Positions 47,845 to 58,676 of a stretch of DNA of 64,000 nt are shown here, one piece after another (position 1 is the stretch's first letter; every line of letters begins with the position of its first letter). A model generated the notes under the pieces. That model made no database searches, was not told where the DNA came from, and saw only the letters and a program-made list of their open reading frames with translations. A program made the position numbers and the translations under genes. The DNA is from Catenibacterium mitsuokai. GTDB taxonomy: Bacteria; Bacillota_I; Bacilli_A; Erysipelotrichales; Coprobacillaceae. The DNA is taken from assembly GCF_025148785.1 (NCBI RefSeq), contig NZ_CP102271.1:1025569-1089568 (forward strand), in the 5' to 3' direction.

Positions 47845-48717
47845 TTATTTGATTTTAGGATTCTGAGATGTTCTAAATAAGTCGAATCCTTGTAAACTAG
47901 ATATTCTTCTTTCCACATGTGTAGAATAATCCGTATTGAAGATACTCACATATAATATATCTAATATCAACATTGTAGATATATTCATCGCAAAGTCACC
48001 TAAATTATCTTTTAATTTTTCTCTTGTAGAAACATTCAAAATATAATCTGCATATTGAGATAATGTATTGTCTCCATAAGATGTAATTGCGAGAAGAGGA
48101 ATATGTCTTTCTTTAAGCTTCTTAACACCTCTTAATTCTGTTTCTATTTCTCCAGAGTAAGAAATAATAATAAATGTACAATTAAGAGGACAATAAGAAG
48201 CACGATAATAGAGTTCATTCATCTTTGTTTCAAGAACCACATTCTTCCCAATCTTCAACATCTTATCTTTAAAAGTCTCGGCCACATCACCTTGTACACC
48301 TGCAGAGTAAACATAAATAATATCACTTTTATTTAAACAATTAATCGCATTCTGCAAAGCATCATGGCTAATAAGCTTTAATGTATCATCTACAATTTCA
48401 TGATAGAGTTGTCCAATCTTGTTCGCAATTACAGTATTTTTATCTTGATTATCAAAAGGATGATTAGGATCAAGATTCTGAAAATGGGATTCTGTATATT
48501 CAATTTCTTTTAAATATTCTTCTAGGAAATCAGTATATCCATGAAATCCTAATTTCTGACAAAAACGAGTGATCATAGAAGGGTTGATAAACAATTGAGA
48601 TGCAATAGAACGACTGCTTTGCTTGCGAAGTAAAGTCTTTTTCTCTAACATATAGTCTGCAATTCTCTCTTCGCTGCTTGTCATATTCTTTTTTTCTTTT
48701 AAGATATCTTCAATCAT
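47845..48717 (-). CDS. RpiR/MurR family transcriptional regulator
   Basis: 290 residues: an N-terminal helix-turn-helix (SSRSIASQLFINPSMITRFC, QKLGFHGYTDFLEEY) and a SIS sugar-isomerase domain (DIIYVYSAGVQGDVAETFKD, FIIISYSGETE-like IISYSGEIETEL). Such regulators respond to phosphosugars. It is 18 bases behind capA and ahead of the GH1 gene, which is the likely target. Confidence 0.92.
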   Translation of the reverse strand: MIEDILKEKKNMTSSEERIADYMLEKKTLLRKQSSRSIASQLFINPSMITRFCQKLGFHGYTDFLEEYLKEIEYTESHFQNLDPNHPFDNQDKNTVIANKIGQLYHEIVDDTLKLISHDALQNAINCLNKSDIIYVYSAGVQGDVAETFKDKMLKIGKNVVLETKMNELYYRASYCPLNCTFIIISYSGEIETELRGVKKLKERHIPLLAITSYGDNTLSQYADYILNVSTREKLKDNLGDFAMNISTMLILDILYVSIFNTDYSTHVERRISSLQGFDLFRTSQNPKIK

Positions 48718-48735
48718 ATAGTCAACACCTTTCTT

Positions 48736-49749
48736 TTACTCAATTGTATTTACTTTTTTAAGTATACGCTCTGCATCCTGTCCAGTTGCAATAATAGGCT
48801 GATAGTTATTACGATATTTCACAGAAGAAATCATACATGGAATAATTTTATGTTCCATACTCGTAATCTTCTTATTAGTAAAGTGGAATGTCTGCTGGTA
48901 GATCATAGAATCTTTATCACTTGGATTTCTATTACCACCAAAACAGAAGTTACTTAAACTATATACAATAGGGGAATCCTTATATGTTTCAATCCCTTCT
49001 AATACATGAGGATGACTACCTACGACCATATTAGCCCCTGCATCAATAGTGGCATGTGCTAAATCTCTCTGTCCCTGAGTAGGACTATAGTTTCTTTCAA
49101 TACCCCAATGATAATAAACAATCACAAAATCAGTTTTCTTCTTTAATTCAGTAATCGCATTCTTCATGTCATCAGATACAGCATTAGGAAATGCATAACC
49201 CAGAAAACCAAACTTAATACCCTTTACTTCCTTAATATAGCTCTTTGAATATCCAAAATAGCCTACACCATACTCATCGAGAGTGGCTTTAGTATCATCC
49301 ATCCCTTTCTGATAACGGTCCATAGAATGGTTGTTTGCGACTGTCACAGCTTCAACACTACTATTAGTTAAAATCTTTGCATATTCCTTTTTACCCTTAA
49401 ATGGGAATGACTTAATAACATGACTCTCTTCATCAGTCAAAGGACCTTCTAAGTTCGCAATAGTTAAATCGTCCTGTTCAAAAACACTCTTGACATTCTT
49501 TAAGAAATAATCAGGATTATTACCCTGTTTCACATATTCCTGATCAAAAGATCCATCATATGCCTGCCCTGCATAATTTCCTAAAGTCATATCACCTACA
49601 AAAGACATAGTAATATCAGTATGAGTGACCTGAGCTGTTTCTTCTGTCTTTTTCTTGGTCTTCTTTGGTGTTTCTTTCTTCTCTTCTTGAGCACAACCAG
49701 TACTTAATACAAGAAGTGCACATACAAAACCTTTTAAAAACTTATTCAT
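48736..49749 (-). CDS. CapA family lipoprotein
   Basis: 337 residues from the ATG at 49749 (MNKFLKGFVCALLVLSTGCA); GGGAGAA fits this start and not the open frame's earlier ATGs. The lipobox STGC marks lipidation at C19. The CapA (PGA_cap, metallophosphatase-like) domain shows FVGDMTLGN, NLEGPLTDEE, VTVANNHSMDRYQKGM and VVGSHPHVLEG. CapA-like proteins are linked to polyglutamate capsule or envelope metabolism; without capB/C nearby this one is probably a general envelope phosphatase-like protein. Confidence 0.9.
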   Translation of the reverse strand: MNKFLKGFVCALLVLSTGCAQEEKKETPKKTKKKTEETAQVTHTDITMSFVGDMTLGNYAGQAYDGSFDQEYVKQGNNPDYFLKNVKSVFEQDDLTIANLEGPLTDEESHVIKSFPFKGKKEYAKILTNSSVEAVTVANNHSMDRYQKGMDDTKATLDEYGVGYFGYSKSYIKEVKGIKFGFLGYAFPNAVSDDMKNAITELKKKTDFVIVYYHWGIERNYSPTQGQRDLAHATIDAGANMVVGSHPHVLEGIETYKDSPIVYSLSNFCFGGNRNPSDKDSMIYQQTFHFTNKKITSMEHKIIPCMISSVKYRNNYQPIIATGQDAERILKKVNTIE

Positions 49750-50476
49750 TTTCATTTCTCCCTTGTACAAATACAAAACAATGATCATTAGATAGATTTT
49801 CATCAAATACAAAATCTAAATCGTTAAACTTCTTTAAGTCCTCTATATTTTCTATCTTTTCTTTAGCCATATAAGAGATCATTGCGCCTCTAGCCATCTT
49901 CGCATAGGTTGACTGCTGCTTAAGTTTTCCTTTGATATTTCTTAGAAACTGTATCTCAATACATTGGTCTTCTTCCGTTAAGTAATCAGTAATACATTTT
50001 GAATACTCTTTAGATGCTAGATTAATGATGACATGATCATCCAAAGAGTTATATATTTTACTACCCCAGAATTGATACAAATTAAGCAATTTTACGCCCA
50101 TTTCTAAACGATAGGGTGCAATTCCGTCGGTAGGTGTTAAAACTCCATATAGACCTGACAAAATACGTAAATGGCTATGCAGATAATCTCTTTCATCATC
50201 GCTCATAGAAAAGGGATGAAGGTACTTAAAAGCAATTCCATCATATGCATGAATCGCACATGTCAGTGGTTTAAACTGACGAACTTGTAACTCCTCAAAA
50301 CATTGATTTGTTAATGTTTCATTGGTCTTCCAAAGCTTTCTTAACTCCTCATAGGACATACTCTTAAGTTTCTCTTCTAATATATAAGACTCATTAAGAA
50401 AACAAGGTGTAGTAGGAGTAATAGATGCATCCTCGTCGCTTCTCATCTTCTTAGCAGGACTCATGATAATCTTCAT
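49742..50476 (-). CDS. yaaA: peroxide stress protein YaaA
   Basis: 244 residues of the YaaA/DUF328 family: MKIIMSPAKKMRS at the start, HAYDGIAFKYLHP, LSGLYGVLTPTDGIAPYRLE, FWGSKI and NLASKEYSK. In E. coli YaaA lowers intracellular free iron during H2O2 stress. It overlaps the peroxiredoxin gene by four bases and capA by eight. Coupling to a peroxiredoxin fits a peroxide-defence role. Confidence 0.93.
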   Translation of the reverse strand: MKIIMSPAKKMRSDEDASITPTTPCFLNESYILEEKLKSMSYEELRKLWKTNETLTNQCFEELQVRQFKPLTCAIHAYDGIAFKYLHPFSMSDDERDYLHSHLRILSGLYGVLTPTDGIAPYRLEMGVKLLNLYQFWGSKIYNSLDDHVIINLASKEYSKCITDYLTEEDQCIEIQFLRNIKGKLKQQSTYAKMARGAMISYMAKEKIENIEDLKKFNDLDFVFDENLSNDHCFVFVQGRNENE

Positions 50477-50928
50477 GATAAAGCCTCAAGCATCTCTTTA
50501 GGATTATCGGCAGTCTTTACACGCTCCTTGGCTTTAATAATCATTCCTGCTTCATCAATTAAGTATGTTGTTCTTACAACACCCATGCTGACCTTTCCAT
50601 AATTCTTCTTCTCTTTCCATACATCATAGTCCATGATTGTTTTCTTTTCTGTATCAGAAAGCAAAGTAAAAGGTAGTTCATATTTCTCTTTGAACTTCTT
50701 GTGACTTGCTACAGAATCTTTACTGATTCCAATGACCACTGCATCTTTTTCTAAAAATTCAGGATACAAATCTCGAAACCCGCATGCCTGTTTAGAACAT
50801 CCAGGTGTATTATCTCTAGGATAGAAATAGAGAATCACACGATGTCCTCTATATTCTTCTAAAGTATGCATATTGCCTTCTTCATCTGGTAGATTAAAAG
50901 AAGGTGCTTTTGTATTAATCTCTAACAT
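50473..50928 (-). CDS. bcp: thioredoxin-dependent peroxiredoxin (BCP/PrxQ)
   Basis: 151 residues. The peroxidatic Cys is in FYPRDNTPGCSKQACGFRD, and the second Cys five residues later is typical of PrxQ. Reduces H2O2 and alkyl peroxides. ATG 50928 (MLEINTKAPSF) has AAGGAGG at the right distance; an upstream ATG is within that site. First gene of the bcp-yaaA-capA-rpiR operon. Confidence 0.94.
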   Translation of the reverse strand: MLEINTKAPSFNLPDEEGNMHTLEEYRGHRVILYFYPRDNTPGCSKQACGFRDLYPEFLEKDAVVIGISKDSVASHKKFKEKYELPFTLLSDTEKKTIMDYDVWKEKKNYGKVSMGVVRTTYLIDEAGMIIKAKERVKTADNPKEMLEALS

Positions 50929-51022
50929 AACAAACCCTCCTTGTTTAATCATACCAAAAATAAAAATAAAGCGCCACCTTCCAATAAAAAACAGATGTAA
51001 GCATTAACATTTTATAAACATG

Positions 51023-51051
51023 TTGACACATTGAAATACAGGTTTTATAAT
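51023..51051 (+). promoter_or_regulatory. promoter of the aquaglyceroporin gene
   Basis: Consensus TTGACA (51023-51028) and TATAAT (51046-51051) with the ideal 17-base spacer. Confidence 0.9.
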
Positions 51052-51096
51052 CCATTTGTCATTAAATACAATTAAATATTAAATAGGGGGACAATT

Positions 51097-51828
51097 ATGA
51101 CATTTTCATTAACTACTCGTCTCATTGCTGAGTTCCTTGGTACTGCAATCATGGTTATGATTGGTAACGGCTCAGTAGCAAACGTGGAATTAAAGGGAAC
51201 AAAGGGAAGCCACAGTGGATGGGTCATCATTGCAATCGGTTATGGTATGGCCGTTATGATTCCAGCTCTTATGATTGGTAAAATTTCTGGTAACCATATC
51301 AACCCAGCGTTCACTATTGGTCTTGCTGTTGCAGGTGATGTTCCATTAGCTGAAGTATTACCTTACATCTTAGTACAGTTTGCTGGTGCTATCGTAGGTC
51401 AGTTTATTCTTTATATTTGCTTCAAACCACATTATGATGCAACAGAAAATCCTGATGCAATCTTAGGTACATTCTCAACTACTGATGCAACAAACAATAA
51501 GTTCAATGGTTTCGTAAACGAATTCTTCGGATCATTCATCTTATTCTTCTGTGCATTATCTATTACACATTCACCAATCTTCGAACATGGTAACCAGGGT
51601 GCTGGTTTCATTGGTGTTGGTTTATTAGTTATGGCATTAGTTGCTTCATTTGGTGGTCCTACAGGTCCAGCTTTAAACCCAGCTCGTGACTTAGGTCCAA
51701 GAATCTTACATGCAATCTTACCAATTAAGAACAAGGGAACTTCTCAGTGGGATTATGCATGGGTTCCAGTACTTGCTCCAATTTGTGCAAGTATCTGTGC
51801 TTGTCTATTATATTTCAACATTTTCTAA
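51097..51828 (+). CDS. glpF: MIP family aquaglyceroporin (glycerol facilitator)
   Basis: 243 residues, six helices and two half-helices with the NPA boxes NHINPAFTIG (NPA 69-71) and ALNPARDLG. The Asp after the second NPA (NPARD) is the usual mark of glycerol-conducting GlpF-type channels. It mediates passive glycerol and water movement across the membrane. The gene stands alone; no glpK or glpD is next to it. Confidence 0.92.
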   Translation: MTFSLTTRLIAEFLGTAIMVMIGNGSVANVELKGTKGSHSGWVIIAIGYGMAVMIPALMIGKISGNHINPAFTIGLAVAGDVPLAEVLPYILVQFAGAIVGQFILYICFKPHYDATENPDAILGTFSTTDATNNKFNGFVNEFFGSFILFFCALSITHSPIFEHGNQGAGFIGVGLLVMALVASFGGPTGPALNPARDLGPRILHAILPIKNKGTSQWDYAWVPVLAPICASICACLLYFNIF

Positions 51829-51830
51829 GA

Positions 51831-51855
51831 AGCTATCAATCGATAGCTTTTTTTC
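51831..51855 (+). terminator. intrinsic terminator after the aquaglyceroporin
   Basis: AGCTATC / GATAGCT with a four-base loop and seven T. Confidence 0.93.
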
Positions 51856-51882
51856 TTTGCCTAAAAGAATAGGGGAGTAATA

Positions 51883-51926
51883 AAAAAAGGATAAGCATCG
51901 AGGAATTGGTAACTGAAATGCTTATC
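51883..51926 (-). terminator. second downstream terminator on the minus strand
   Basis: GATAAGCAT / ATGCTTATC, read on the minus strand, is followed by a run of seven T. It lies 40 bases beyond the first terminator of the tRNA operon and may back it up. Confidence 0.6.
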
Positions 51927-51965
51927 AAATAAGAACCACTAAAATATAATATAACTTATAAAGCA

Positions 51966-51994
51966 CAAAAAAACTCAGGAACGAATCCTGAGTT
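51966..51994 (-). terminator. terminator of the tRNA operon
   Basis: AACTCAGGA / TCCTGAGTT with a five-base loop; on the minus strand it is followed by seven T. Confidence 0.9.
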
Positions 51995-52005
51995 ATATTT
52001 ATAAA

Positions 52006-52098
52006 TGGCGCAGGTTGAGGGATTCGAACCCCCGCAGGACGTTAATCCTCTGTCGGTTTTCAAGACCGATCCCTTCAGCCGGACTTGGGTAAACCTGC
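52006..52098 (-). tRNA. tRNA-Ser (UGA)
   Basis: 93 bases with long variable arm; acceptor GCAGGTT / AACCTGC, anticodon loop CTTGAAA, encoded CCA end. Last tRNA of the cluster. Confidence 0.95.
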
Positions 52099-52111
52099 AT
52101 CATAAATAAAA

Positions 52112-52187
<76 letters not shown>

Positions 52188-52190
52188 AAT

Positions 52191-52268
52191 TGGCGGTCTG
52201 AACGGGGCTCGAACCCGCGACCTCCGCCGTGACAGGGCGGCATTCTAAACCAACTGAACTACCAGACC
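52191..52268 (-). tRNA. tRNA-Asp (GUC)
   Basis: 78 bases; acceptor GGTCTGG / TCAGACC (one G-U-type pair), anticodon loop CTGTCAC, encoded CCA. Confidence 0.96.
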
Positions 52269-52276
52269 AATAAAAA

Positions 52277-52352
52277 TGGTGGAGCCTAGGAGGATCGAAC
52301 TCCTGACCTCCTGCGTGCAAAGCAGGCGCTCTCCCAGCTGAGCTAAGGCCCC
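52277..52352 (-). tRNA. tRNA-Ala (UGC)
   Basis: 76 bases; acceptor GGGGCCT / AGGCTCC with a G-U pair at position 3, anticodon loop TTTGCAC, encoded CCA. Confidence 0.96.
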
Positions 52353-52358
52353 GATAAA

Positions 52359-52435
52359 TGGTCGGGAAGACAGGATTTGAACCTGCGACCCCCTGGTCCC
52401 AAACCAGGTGCACTACCAAGCTGTGCTACTTCCCG
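52359..52435 (-). tRNA. tRNA-Pro (UGG)
   Basis: 77 bases; acceptor CGGGAAG / CTTCCCG, anticodon loop TTTGGGA, encoded CCA. Confidence 0.96.
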
Positions 52436-52445
52436 TTTATAAAGA

Positions 52446-52534
52446 TGGTGCCCTGGGCCGGAATCGAACCGGCACGGAGTTTGAAGTCCGCAGGATTTTA
52501 AGTCCTGTGCGTCTACCAGTTTCGCCACCAGGGC
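52446..52534 (-). tRNA. tRNA-Leu (UAA)
   Basis: 89 bases with long variable arm; acceptor GCCCTGG / CCAGGGC, anticodon loop CTTAAAA, encoded CCA. Confidence 0.96.
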
Positions 52535-52541
52535 ACATATG

Positions 52542-52616
52542 TGGAGGTTCCAACCGGACTTGAACCGATGGTCGAAGAGTTGCAGTCTTCTGCCTTACCA
52601 ACTTGGCTATGGAACC
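52542..52616 (-). tRNA. tRNA-Cys (GCA)
   Basis: 75 bases; acceptor GGTTCCA / TGGAACC, anticodon loop CTGCAAC, encoded CCA. First tRNA of the operon, about 15-20 bases after the start of transcription. Confidence 0.96.
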
Positions 52617-52637
52617 GTTGCTTCGTGGCGCTCGTAT

Positions 52638-52666
52638 AATATACTATGGATTTTAGATAATTGCAA
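52638..52666 (-). promoter_or_regulatory. promoter of the tRNA operon
   Basis: On the minus strand TTGCAA (52666-52661), 17-base spacer, TATATT (52643-52638), followed by a GC-rich start region (ACGAGCGCCACGAAG), as is common at stable RNA promoters. Confidence 0.8.
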
Positions 52667-52839
52667 GGGTTTTTAAGAAAAAAGTTTAAAAAAGTGTATA
52701 AAATATAATTCATTTCTTCTATGAGAAAACCTAATAATCGGTTTTATGATGGAATAATCAATACAATTTACATTTCTAATATAAATCACATAATTCTCTT
52801 AAAATTAGTAGTCATAATAGAAAACAAGGAGTGGTTACT

Positions 52840-53103
52840 ATGTATAAAGAAATAATTTTATCTGTTATTAAAACTTCACTACCATTAATGATTGTTTTGC
52901 TTATATTACAGTATATATTTAGAAAACAATCTACATGCATATTAATAGAATTTAATGTCGCTTATTCAATTGTTCGTATGATGCCTTTAGTTAGTTCTAT
53001 GCATACTCTAGGTATAAAAGGAATTATAACACTTATAATATGTTTTCTATTTTTGAATACAAGTACATTGCTGATGTATCGCATCCATAGCCTCAATCTA
53101 TAA
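52840..53103 (+). CDS. small membrane protein (87 residues)
   Basis: Begins MYKEIILSVIKTSLPLMIVL at the ATG at 52840, which has AAGGAG 8 bases upstream; a GTG at 52831 is within that site. Two long hydrophobic helices flank a polar middle (FRKQSTCILIEFNVAYS). Not recognised. It is followed by the methyltransferase gene after about 80 bases. Confidence 0.6.
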   Translation: MYKEIILSVIKTSLPLMIVLLILQYIFRKQSTCILIEFNVAYSIVRMMPLVSSMHTLGIKGIITLIICFLFLNTSTLLMYRIHSLNL

Positions 53104-53181
53104 AGAACACACATTTATATGTATTTCTACTTGCAGATTATCTTTGATAAAATGAACTCACGCAAAAAGGAGACAATTAAA

Positions 53182-54285
53182 ATGAATAGATATGACTATG
53201 TAGGTAGTTTCTTAAGACCTGAGAGACTTAAGAAGGCAAGAAGAGATTTTGAAAATAATACAATTAATGCAGAAGAATTAAAAAAAGTAGAAGATGAGTG
53301 TATTACAGAACTTATTACTAAGATTAAAGAATTAGGTTATCATACAATCACTGATGGAGAATTTAGACGTTCTACATGGCATTTAGATTTTATGTGGGGA
53401 CTTAATGGCGTCGAACATAAAAAGACAATAGAAGGTAATACAACATTTGATGGTGAAGCAGCAATGATTGATGATACTTATGTCACAGGAAAGATCAGCT
53501 GTGATCATCATCCTTTCGTAGATCATTTCAAATTTGTAAAACAGTTTGAAGATGGAAAAACAGTTGCTAAACAGACTATTCCTTCACCAGGACAGTTCTA
53601 TGCTTACTTTACGGGAACACAGTTACTTAGAAATACATTAAGTATTTATGAAAGTGAAGAGGCTTTTGCTTCTGATGTAGTCAAGGCTTATATTGAGTTT
53701 GTTCATGAAATTTATGATGCAGGATGTCGTGTATTGCAGTTTGATGATTGTGTATGGGGCGGTATGGTCAATCCACAGCTTGCATGTGGCCTTACAGGAC
53801 GTACTGGTGATGCATTAGAAGATTATAAAAAGAGATTATTAGAACTTAACAATGAAGTTGTTGCAGCAAGTCCAAAGGACTTAGAAATCAATACACATGT
53901 ATGTCGTGGTAATTATCATTCTACATTCTTTAGTTCAGGTGCTTATGATGGTGTGGCTGATTTATTATTTGGTGAAGAAAATGTGAATGCATACTACTTA
54001 GAATATGATGATGAACGTTCAGGAGGTTTCAAGCCTCTTGCAAAAGTATCAGGTGATAAGAAAGTTGTCTTAGGATTAATTACTACTAAACGTCCAGAAT
54101 TAGAAGATAAAGAAAAAATCATTCAGAGAATTAAGGAAGCAAGCAAGTATATTCCTCTTGAACGTTTATCTTTGAGCCCACAATGTGGTTTTGCATCATG
54201 TGAGATTGGTAATAAACTGACAGAAGAAGAACAATGGGCTAAATTAAAACTTGTAAAAGAAATCGCAGAAGAAGTCTGGGGTTAA
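53182..54285 (+). CDS. cobalamin-independent methionine synthase-like protein (YxjG/YxjH type)
   Basis: 367 residues from the ATG at 53182 (MNRYDYVGSFLRPERLKKAR, AGGAG at good spacing). It matches only the C-terminal catalytic barrel of MetE; short proteins of this type (YxjG/YxjH) transfer methyl groups to homocysteine or related thiols. Zinc ligands can be recognised as H in EINTHVCRGNYHS with its Cys, the Glu in YYLEYDDERSG and Cys in LSPQCGFASC. No S-box or T-box leader is visible in front. Confidence 0.88.
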   Translation: MNRYDYVGSFLRPERLKKARRDFENNTINAEELKKVEDECITELITKIKELGYHTITDGEFRRSTWHLDFMWGLNGVEHKKTIEGNTTFDGEAAMIDDTYVTGKISCDHHPFVDHFKFVKQFEDGKTVAKQTIPSPGQFYAYFTGTQLLRNTLSIYESEEAFASDVVKAYIEFVHEIYDAGCRVLQFDDCVWGGMVNPQLACGLTGRTGDALEDYKKRLLELNNEVVAASPKDLEINTHVCRGNYHSTFFSSGAYDGVADLLFGEENVNAYYLEYDDERSGGFKPLAKVSGDKKVVLGLITTKRPELEDKEKIIQRIKEASKYIPLERLSLSPQCGFASCEIGNKLTEEEQWAKLKLVKEIAEEVWG

Positions 54286-54291
54286 TAAGTG

Positions 54292-54320
54292 TCCTCTAGG
54301 AAATCCTAGGGGATTCTTTT
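54292..54320 (+). terminator. terminator after the methyltransferase gene
   Basis: TCCTCTAGG / CCTAGGGGA (one wobble) with a four-base loop and TTCTTTT. Confidence 0.8.
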
Positions 54321-54377
54321 GTGTCTTGTAGTATATTAATTGATACAATGTAATTTATGTATAAGAGGTGAACAGAT

Positions 54378-54902
54378 ATGATAGAAACTATAATTAGATA
54401 CATAATTATTGCAATTGTGTTAGGTGTTATCGGTGAAGTGATATCTCATTTATCTAGTAAAACGATTGATGAGAACATAAGTACTACATATTATAGAGTC
54501 AAAGCACAAGCAGTGTTGAAGTATACCTGTATGTCACAGTTGATTATGTTTCTTGTATTTAGTTATTTTTATCTGAAAGGCAATGAAACAGTAGAAATGG
54601 GACATCTGTATGTTTCTTCTATCTTTGGGGCTATTGGCTTATATGGTGTGATCTGGGCATCTATATGGGGTGTACAAGTAGATGATTCTCAATTAGAGAT
54701 ACATAGAATATTTCATGTTAAGAAGGTATTATGTATCACTGATATTGGACAAATAATCATTGATAAGAAGGATGCAATGATCTTGTATGATAAGATGGGA
54801 AAGAAATTGATTAAGATAGATGCTTTATCGGATAATTATGATCATTTATTGAATCTATTACAGTTACAAAATGTAAAAATATCAAAGAAACACCTTAAAT
54901 AA
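54378..54902 (+). CDS. membrane protein with PH-like cytoplasmic domain
   Basis: 174 residues. Helices at the N-terminus (IIRYIIIAIVLGVIGEVISH) and at about 50-65 and 78-100, followed by a strand-rich domain (VQVDDSQLEIHRIFHVKKVL then IGQIIIDKKDAMILYDKMGK) that resembles bacterial PH-like domains. Not assigned to a family with confidence. Transcribed alone with AGAGGTG upstream. Confidence 0.6.
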   Translation: MIETIIRYIIIAIVLGVIGEVISHLSSKTIDENISTTYYRVKAQAVLKYTCMSQLIMFLVFSYFYLKGNETVEMGHLYVSSIFGAIGLYGVIWASIWGVQVDDSQLEIHRIFHVKKVLCITDIGQIIIDKKDAMILYDKMGKKLIKIDALSDNYDHLLNLLQLQNVKISKKHLK

Positions 54903-54978
54903 GGCACTGTCAAAGGCTTACTCAACGCATTTAAGAATCATTTCTACTATAATAGAGATATAGAAGGGAGGTATTCTT

Positions 54979-55233
54979 ATGTGGGATGATGTTGCAGGTA
55001 AAGCTTCACATGATAATAGAGATAAGTATGTTGTATTGCAGGTGATACTTACTGAAAAGTTTTTAGGTACTGGCTCTGGTACAAAGAGCTTAACGAATCT
55101 ACAGGCTGAAATCAATAAGCAGGCTGAAAAAGGATATAGGTTACATACTATTTCTACTTCATCTTCTGGATCAAAAGGATTCCTTGGAGGAGATAAGATT
55201 CAGGCAACAATGGTATTTGAAAGAATAGACTAA
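54979..55233 (+). CDS. DUF4177 family protein
   Basis: 84 residues; the core YVVLQVILTEKFLGTGSGTK, AEINKQAEKGYRLHTIS and IQATMVFERID gives the alpha/beta pattern of DUF4177, whose function is unknown. GGGAGG lies 9 bases before the ATG. A terminator follows immediately. Confidence 0.8.
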   Translation: MWDDVAGKASHDNRDKYVVLQVILTEKFLGTGSGTKSLTNLQAEINKQAEKGYRLHTISTSSSGSKGFLGGDKIQATMVFERID

Positions 55234-55271
55234 AAAATGAGCTGTAACGCATATGTTACAGCTCATTTTTT
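55232..55271. terminator. bidirectional terminator
   Basis: A 16-base stem (ATGAGCTGTAAC / GTTACAGCTCAT core) with A and T runs on both sides, between converging genes. Confidence 0.95.
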
Positions 55272-56682
55272 AATTGATTTTGATAATAATTTGTGTGAAT
55301 CGTGAAATCTTGTGCTTATAATCGTTCGTTGCTTCTATAATGATATGAAGGATATCATTTGTTTTTACATCATCAGGAATTTCAATCTTGATAGAATTAT
55401 CTAAACTAACAGAAACATTTCCTTTATAACTAGAAGCATCTTTATAATACTTTATTTTATAGAGTACATGTTCTTCTTTATTTATATGAAGTTCTACAGT
55501 TGTACCTTTATCAGCTTTCATGTCAAGAGATTCCTGGATAGATAGTACAGGCGCTTCTTCTTTATCATCGGTGATACACCAAGAAGCTCTTGCTGCAAGA
55601 TCTCTTTGAATAGAAGAAACATAATACCACATAGATTCTGTATATTTATCAATATAGAGGTCTTCTACGGGATTCCAATAATTTAAAGTAATTCCCTTAG
55701 AATTCTTCTTAGTATCATCTTTTATATATCTTCCAGACAATCCTCCATATGAGAAATCTTCAAGACATCTTAACCCCCATGGCAGTAAACAGAAGAAAGT
55801 AGGGGAATCACCTTCAGATAAGAAATCATAAGGAATATGTGTACCCATACCATATTTTTTTCCCCACCAGTCAACAAGAAGACTCTTGTTTGAACCAAAT
55901 TGTGATCTATTTTCTTCACCTTCATAATACTTATCATCAGCCCAGGTAGCGTAACCACTCATTAAAGCACCTTTATTAAGAATATGTTTTTTCATGAAAT
56001 CAGCTCTAAGAGTCTCTTTGCTGCTTCCTTCAGGCATATTATTCCAGCCGTATCCATAACTATTCATCATCACACATTTCACAAACTGAATGTTTGGATA
56101 AACTTCTGAAATATAGTTCTGATACGTATTATCCTGTTCACCACAGGCAGTTAAAATAACTTTCTTTTCTATTTTTTCTTTGATTGATAACCAGTTCTCA
56201 TTATTTTTATAATCCTGCTCAATATCATGAAGAGCACGGGCAATTGTATTAGTACCACCCCAAACTTGAATATAAAGTGGTCTAGGATCATCATCTAATA
56301 TTTTTTCTCTAATTAATTCTGAGCCTGGTGTAGAAGCATCCATTTCTCCTGGGTATCCAATATTCCCAATTTTAATAAGACTTCTTAAATGATCAGGAGA
56401 AGGGTAGTTGGCATCATGAGTCACAAGATGTTTATAGTCTACAGCATAATCATCCATTACGTCCTGCATCCATTTTACACCAGTCCAGCGATAAGGCTGA
56501 TCATAATCAGCCTTATCGCTTGGTCCAGTTTTTCCTGGTTGTCCTTTCCAATGAAAGATGGATGATGTCTGTACGATACCCTGTATTTCTATATCATTGG
56601 TATAAAGGAGAATATGTCTTAATGAGTTCTGATCATCTACTTCAGCATCCTGAGTGATGATTGTTCTAATAGGGTTTAACAT
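55270..56682 (-). CDS. DUF1593 (nucleoside-hydrolase-like) protein
   Basis: 470 residues. The N-terminal domain (IITQDAEVDDQNSLRHILLY, VWGGTNTIARALHDIE, YISEVYPNIQFVK) matches DUF1593, related to nucleoside hydrolases with an Asp-rich metal site (DAEVDD); C-terminal 90 residues are beta-rich. Relatives such as Sde182 are usually secreted, but no signal peptide is seen here, so it should act in the cytoplasm. It lies two bases after the PTS gene and probably processes the imported phosphoglycoside. The exact reaction is unknown. Confidence 0.8.
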   Translation of the reverse strand: MLNPIRTIITQDAEVDDQNSLRHILLYTNDIEIQGIVQTSSIFHWKGQPGKTGPSDKADYDQPYRWTGVKWMQDVMDDYAVDYKHLVTHDANYPSPDHLRSLIKIGNIGYPGEMDASTPGSELIREKILDDDPRPLYIQVWGGTNTIARALHDIEQDYKNNENWLSIKEKIEKKVILTACGEQDNTYQNYISEVYPNIQFVKCVMMNSYGYGWNNMPEGSSKETLRADFMKKHILNKGALMSGYATWADDKYYEGEENRSQFGSNKSLLVDWWGKKYGMGTHIPYDFLSEGDSPTFFCLLPWGLRCLEDFSYGGLSGRYIKDDTKKNSKGITLNYWNPVEDLYIDKYTESMWYYVSSIQRDLAARASWCITDDKEEAPVLSIQESLDMKADKGTTVELHINKEEHVLYKIKYYKDASSYKGNVSVSLDNSIKIEIPDDVKTNDILHIIIEATNDYKHKISRFTQIIIKIN

Positions 56683-56684
56683 AA

Positions 56685-58571
<1,887 letters not shown>

Positions 58572-58600
58572 TTAACTTACATGCTTATCATAATGTTTTA

Positions 58601-58614
58601 TGAAAGCGATTAAA
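58601..58614 (-). promoter_or_regulatory. candidate CcpA (cre) site
   Basis: TGAAAGCGATTAAA agrees with the cre consensus TGWAANCGNTNWCA at 13 of 14 places. It lies 60-75 bases before the PTS gene, in the region of its -35 element, where binding would cause carbon catabolite repression. A nearby palindrome TAAGTTAACTTA (58568-58579) may be a further regulator site. Confidence 0.55.
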
Positions 58615-58629
58615 ATATCATAAACACAC

Positions 58630-58659
58630 TTGCAGACTGTCAAAAACCGATGTTATAGT
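58630..58659 (+). promoter_or_regulatory. promoter of the araC-type gene
   Basis: TTGCAG (58630-58635), 18-base spacer, TATAGT (58654-58659), 17 bases before the ATG. Confidence 0.55.
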
Positions 58660-58676
58660 TAGAATAGGTGATAATA

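Noticed and set aside
52671-53181. A riboswitch or T-box before the YxjG-like gene
   Set aside because: No S-box K-turn, no T-box TGGN bulge and no terminator hairpin could be found between the tRNA promoter and the gene, apart from the small ORF.
58601-58614. Treating the cre-like site as proven catabolite repression
   Set aside because: It agrees with the consensus at 13 of 14 positions, but AT-rich DNA gives chance matches; it is kept only as a candidate.
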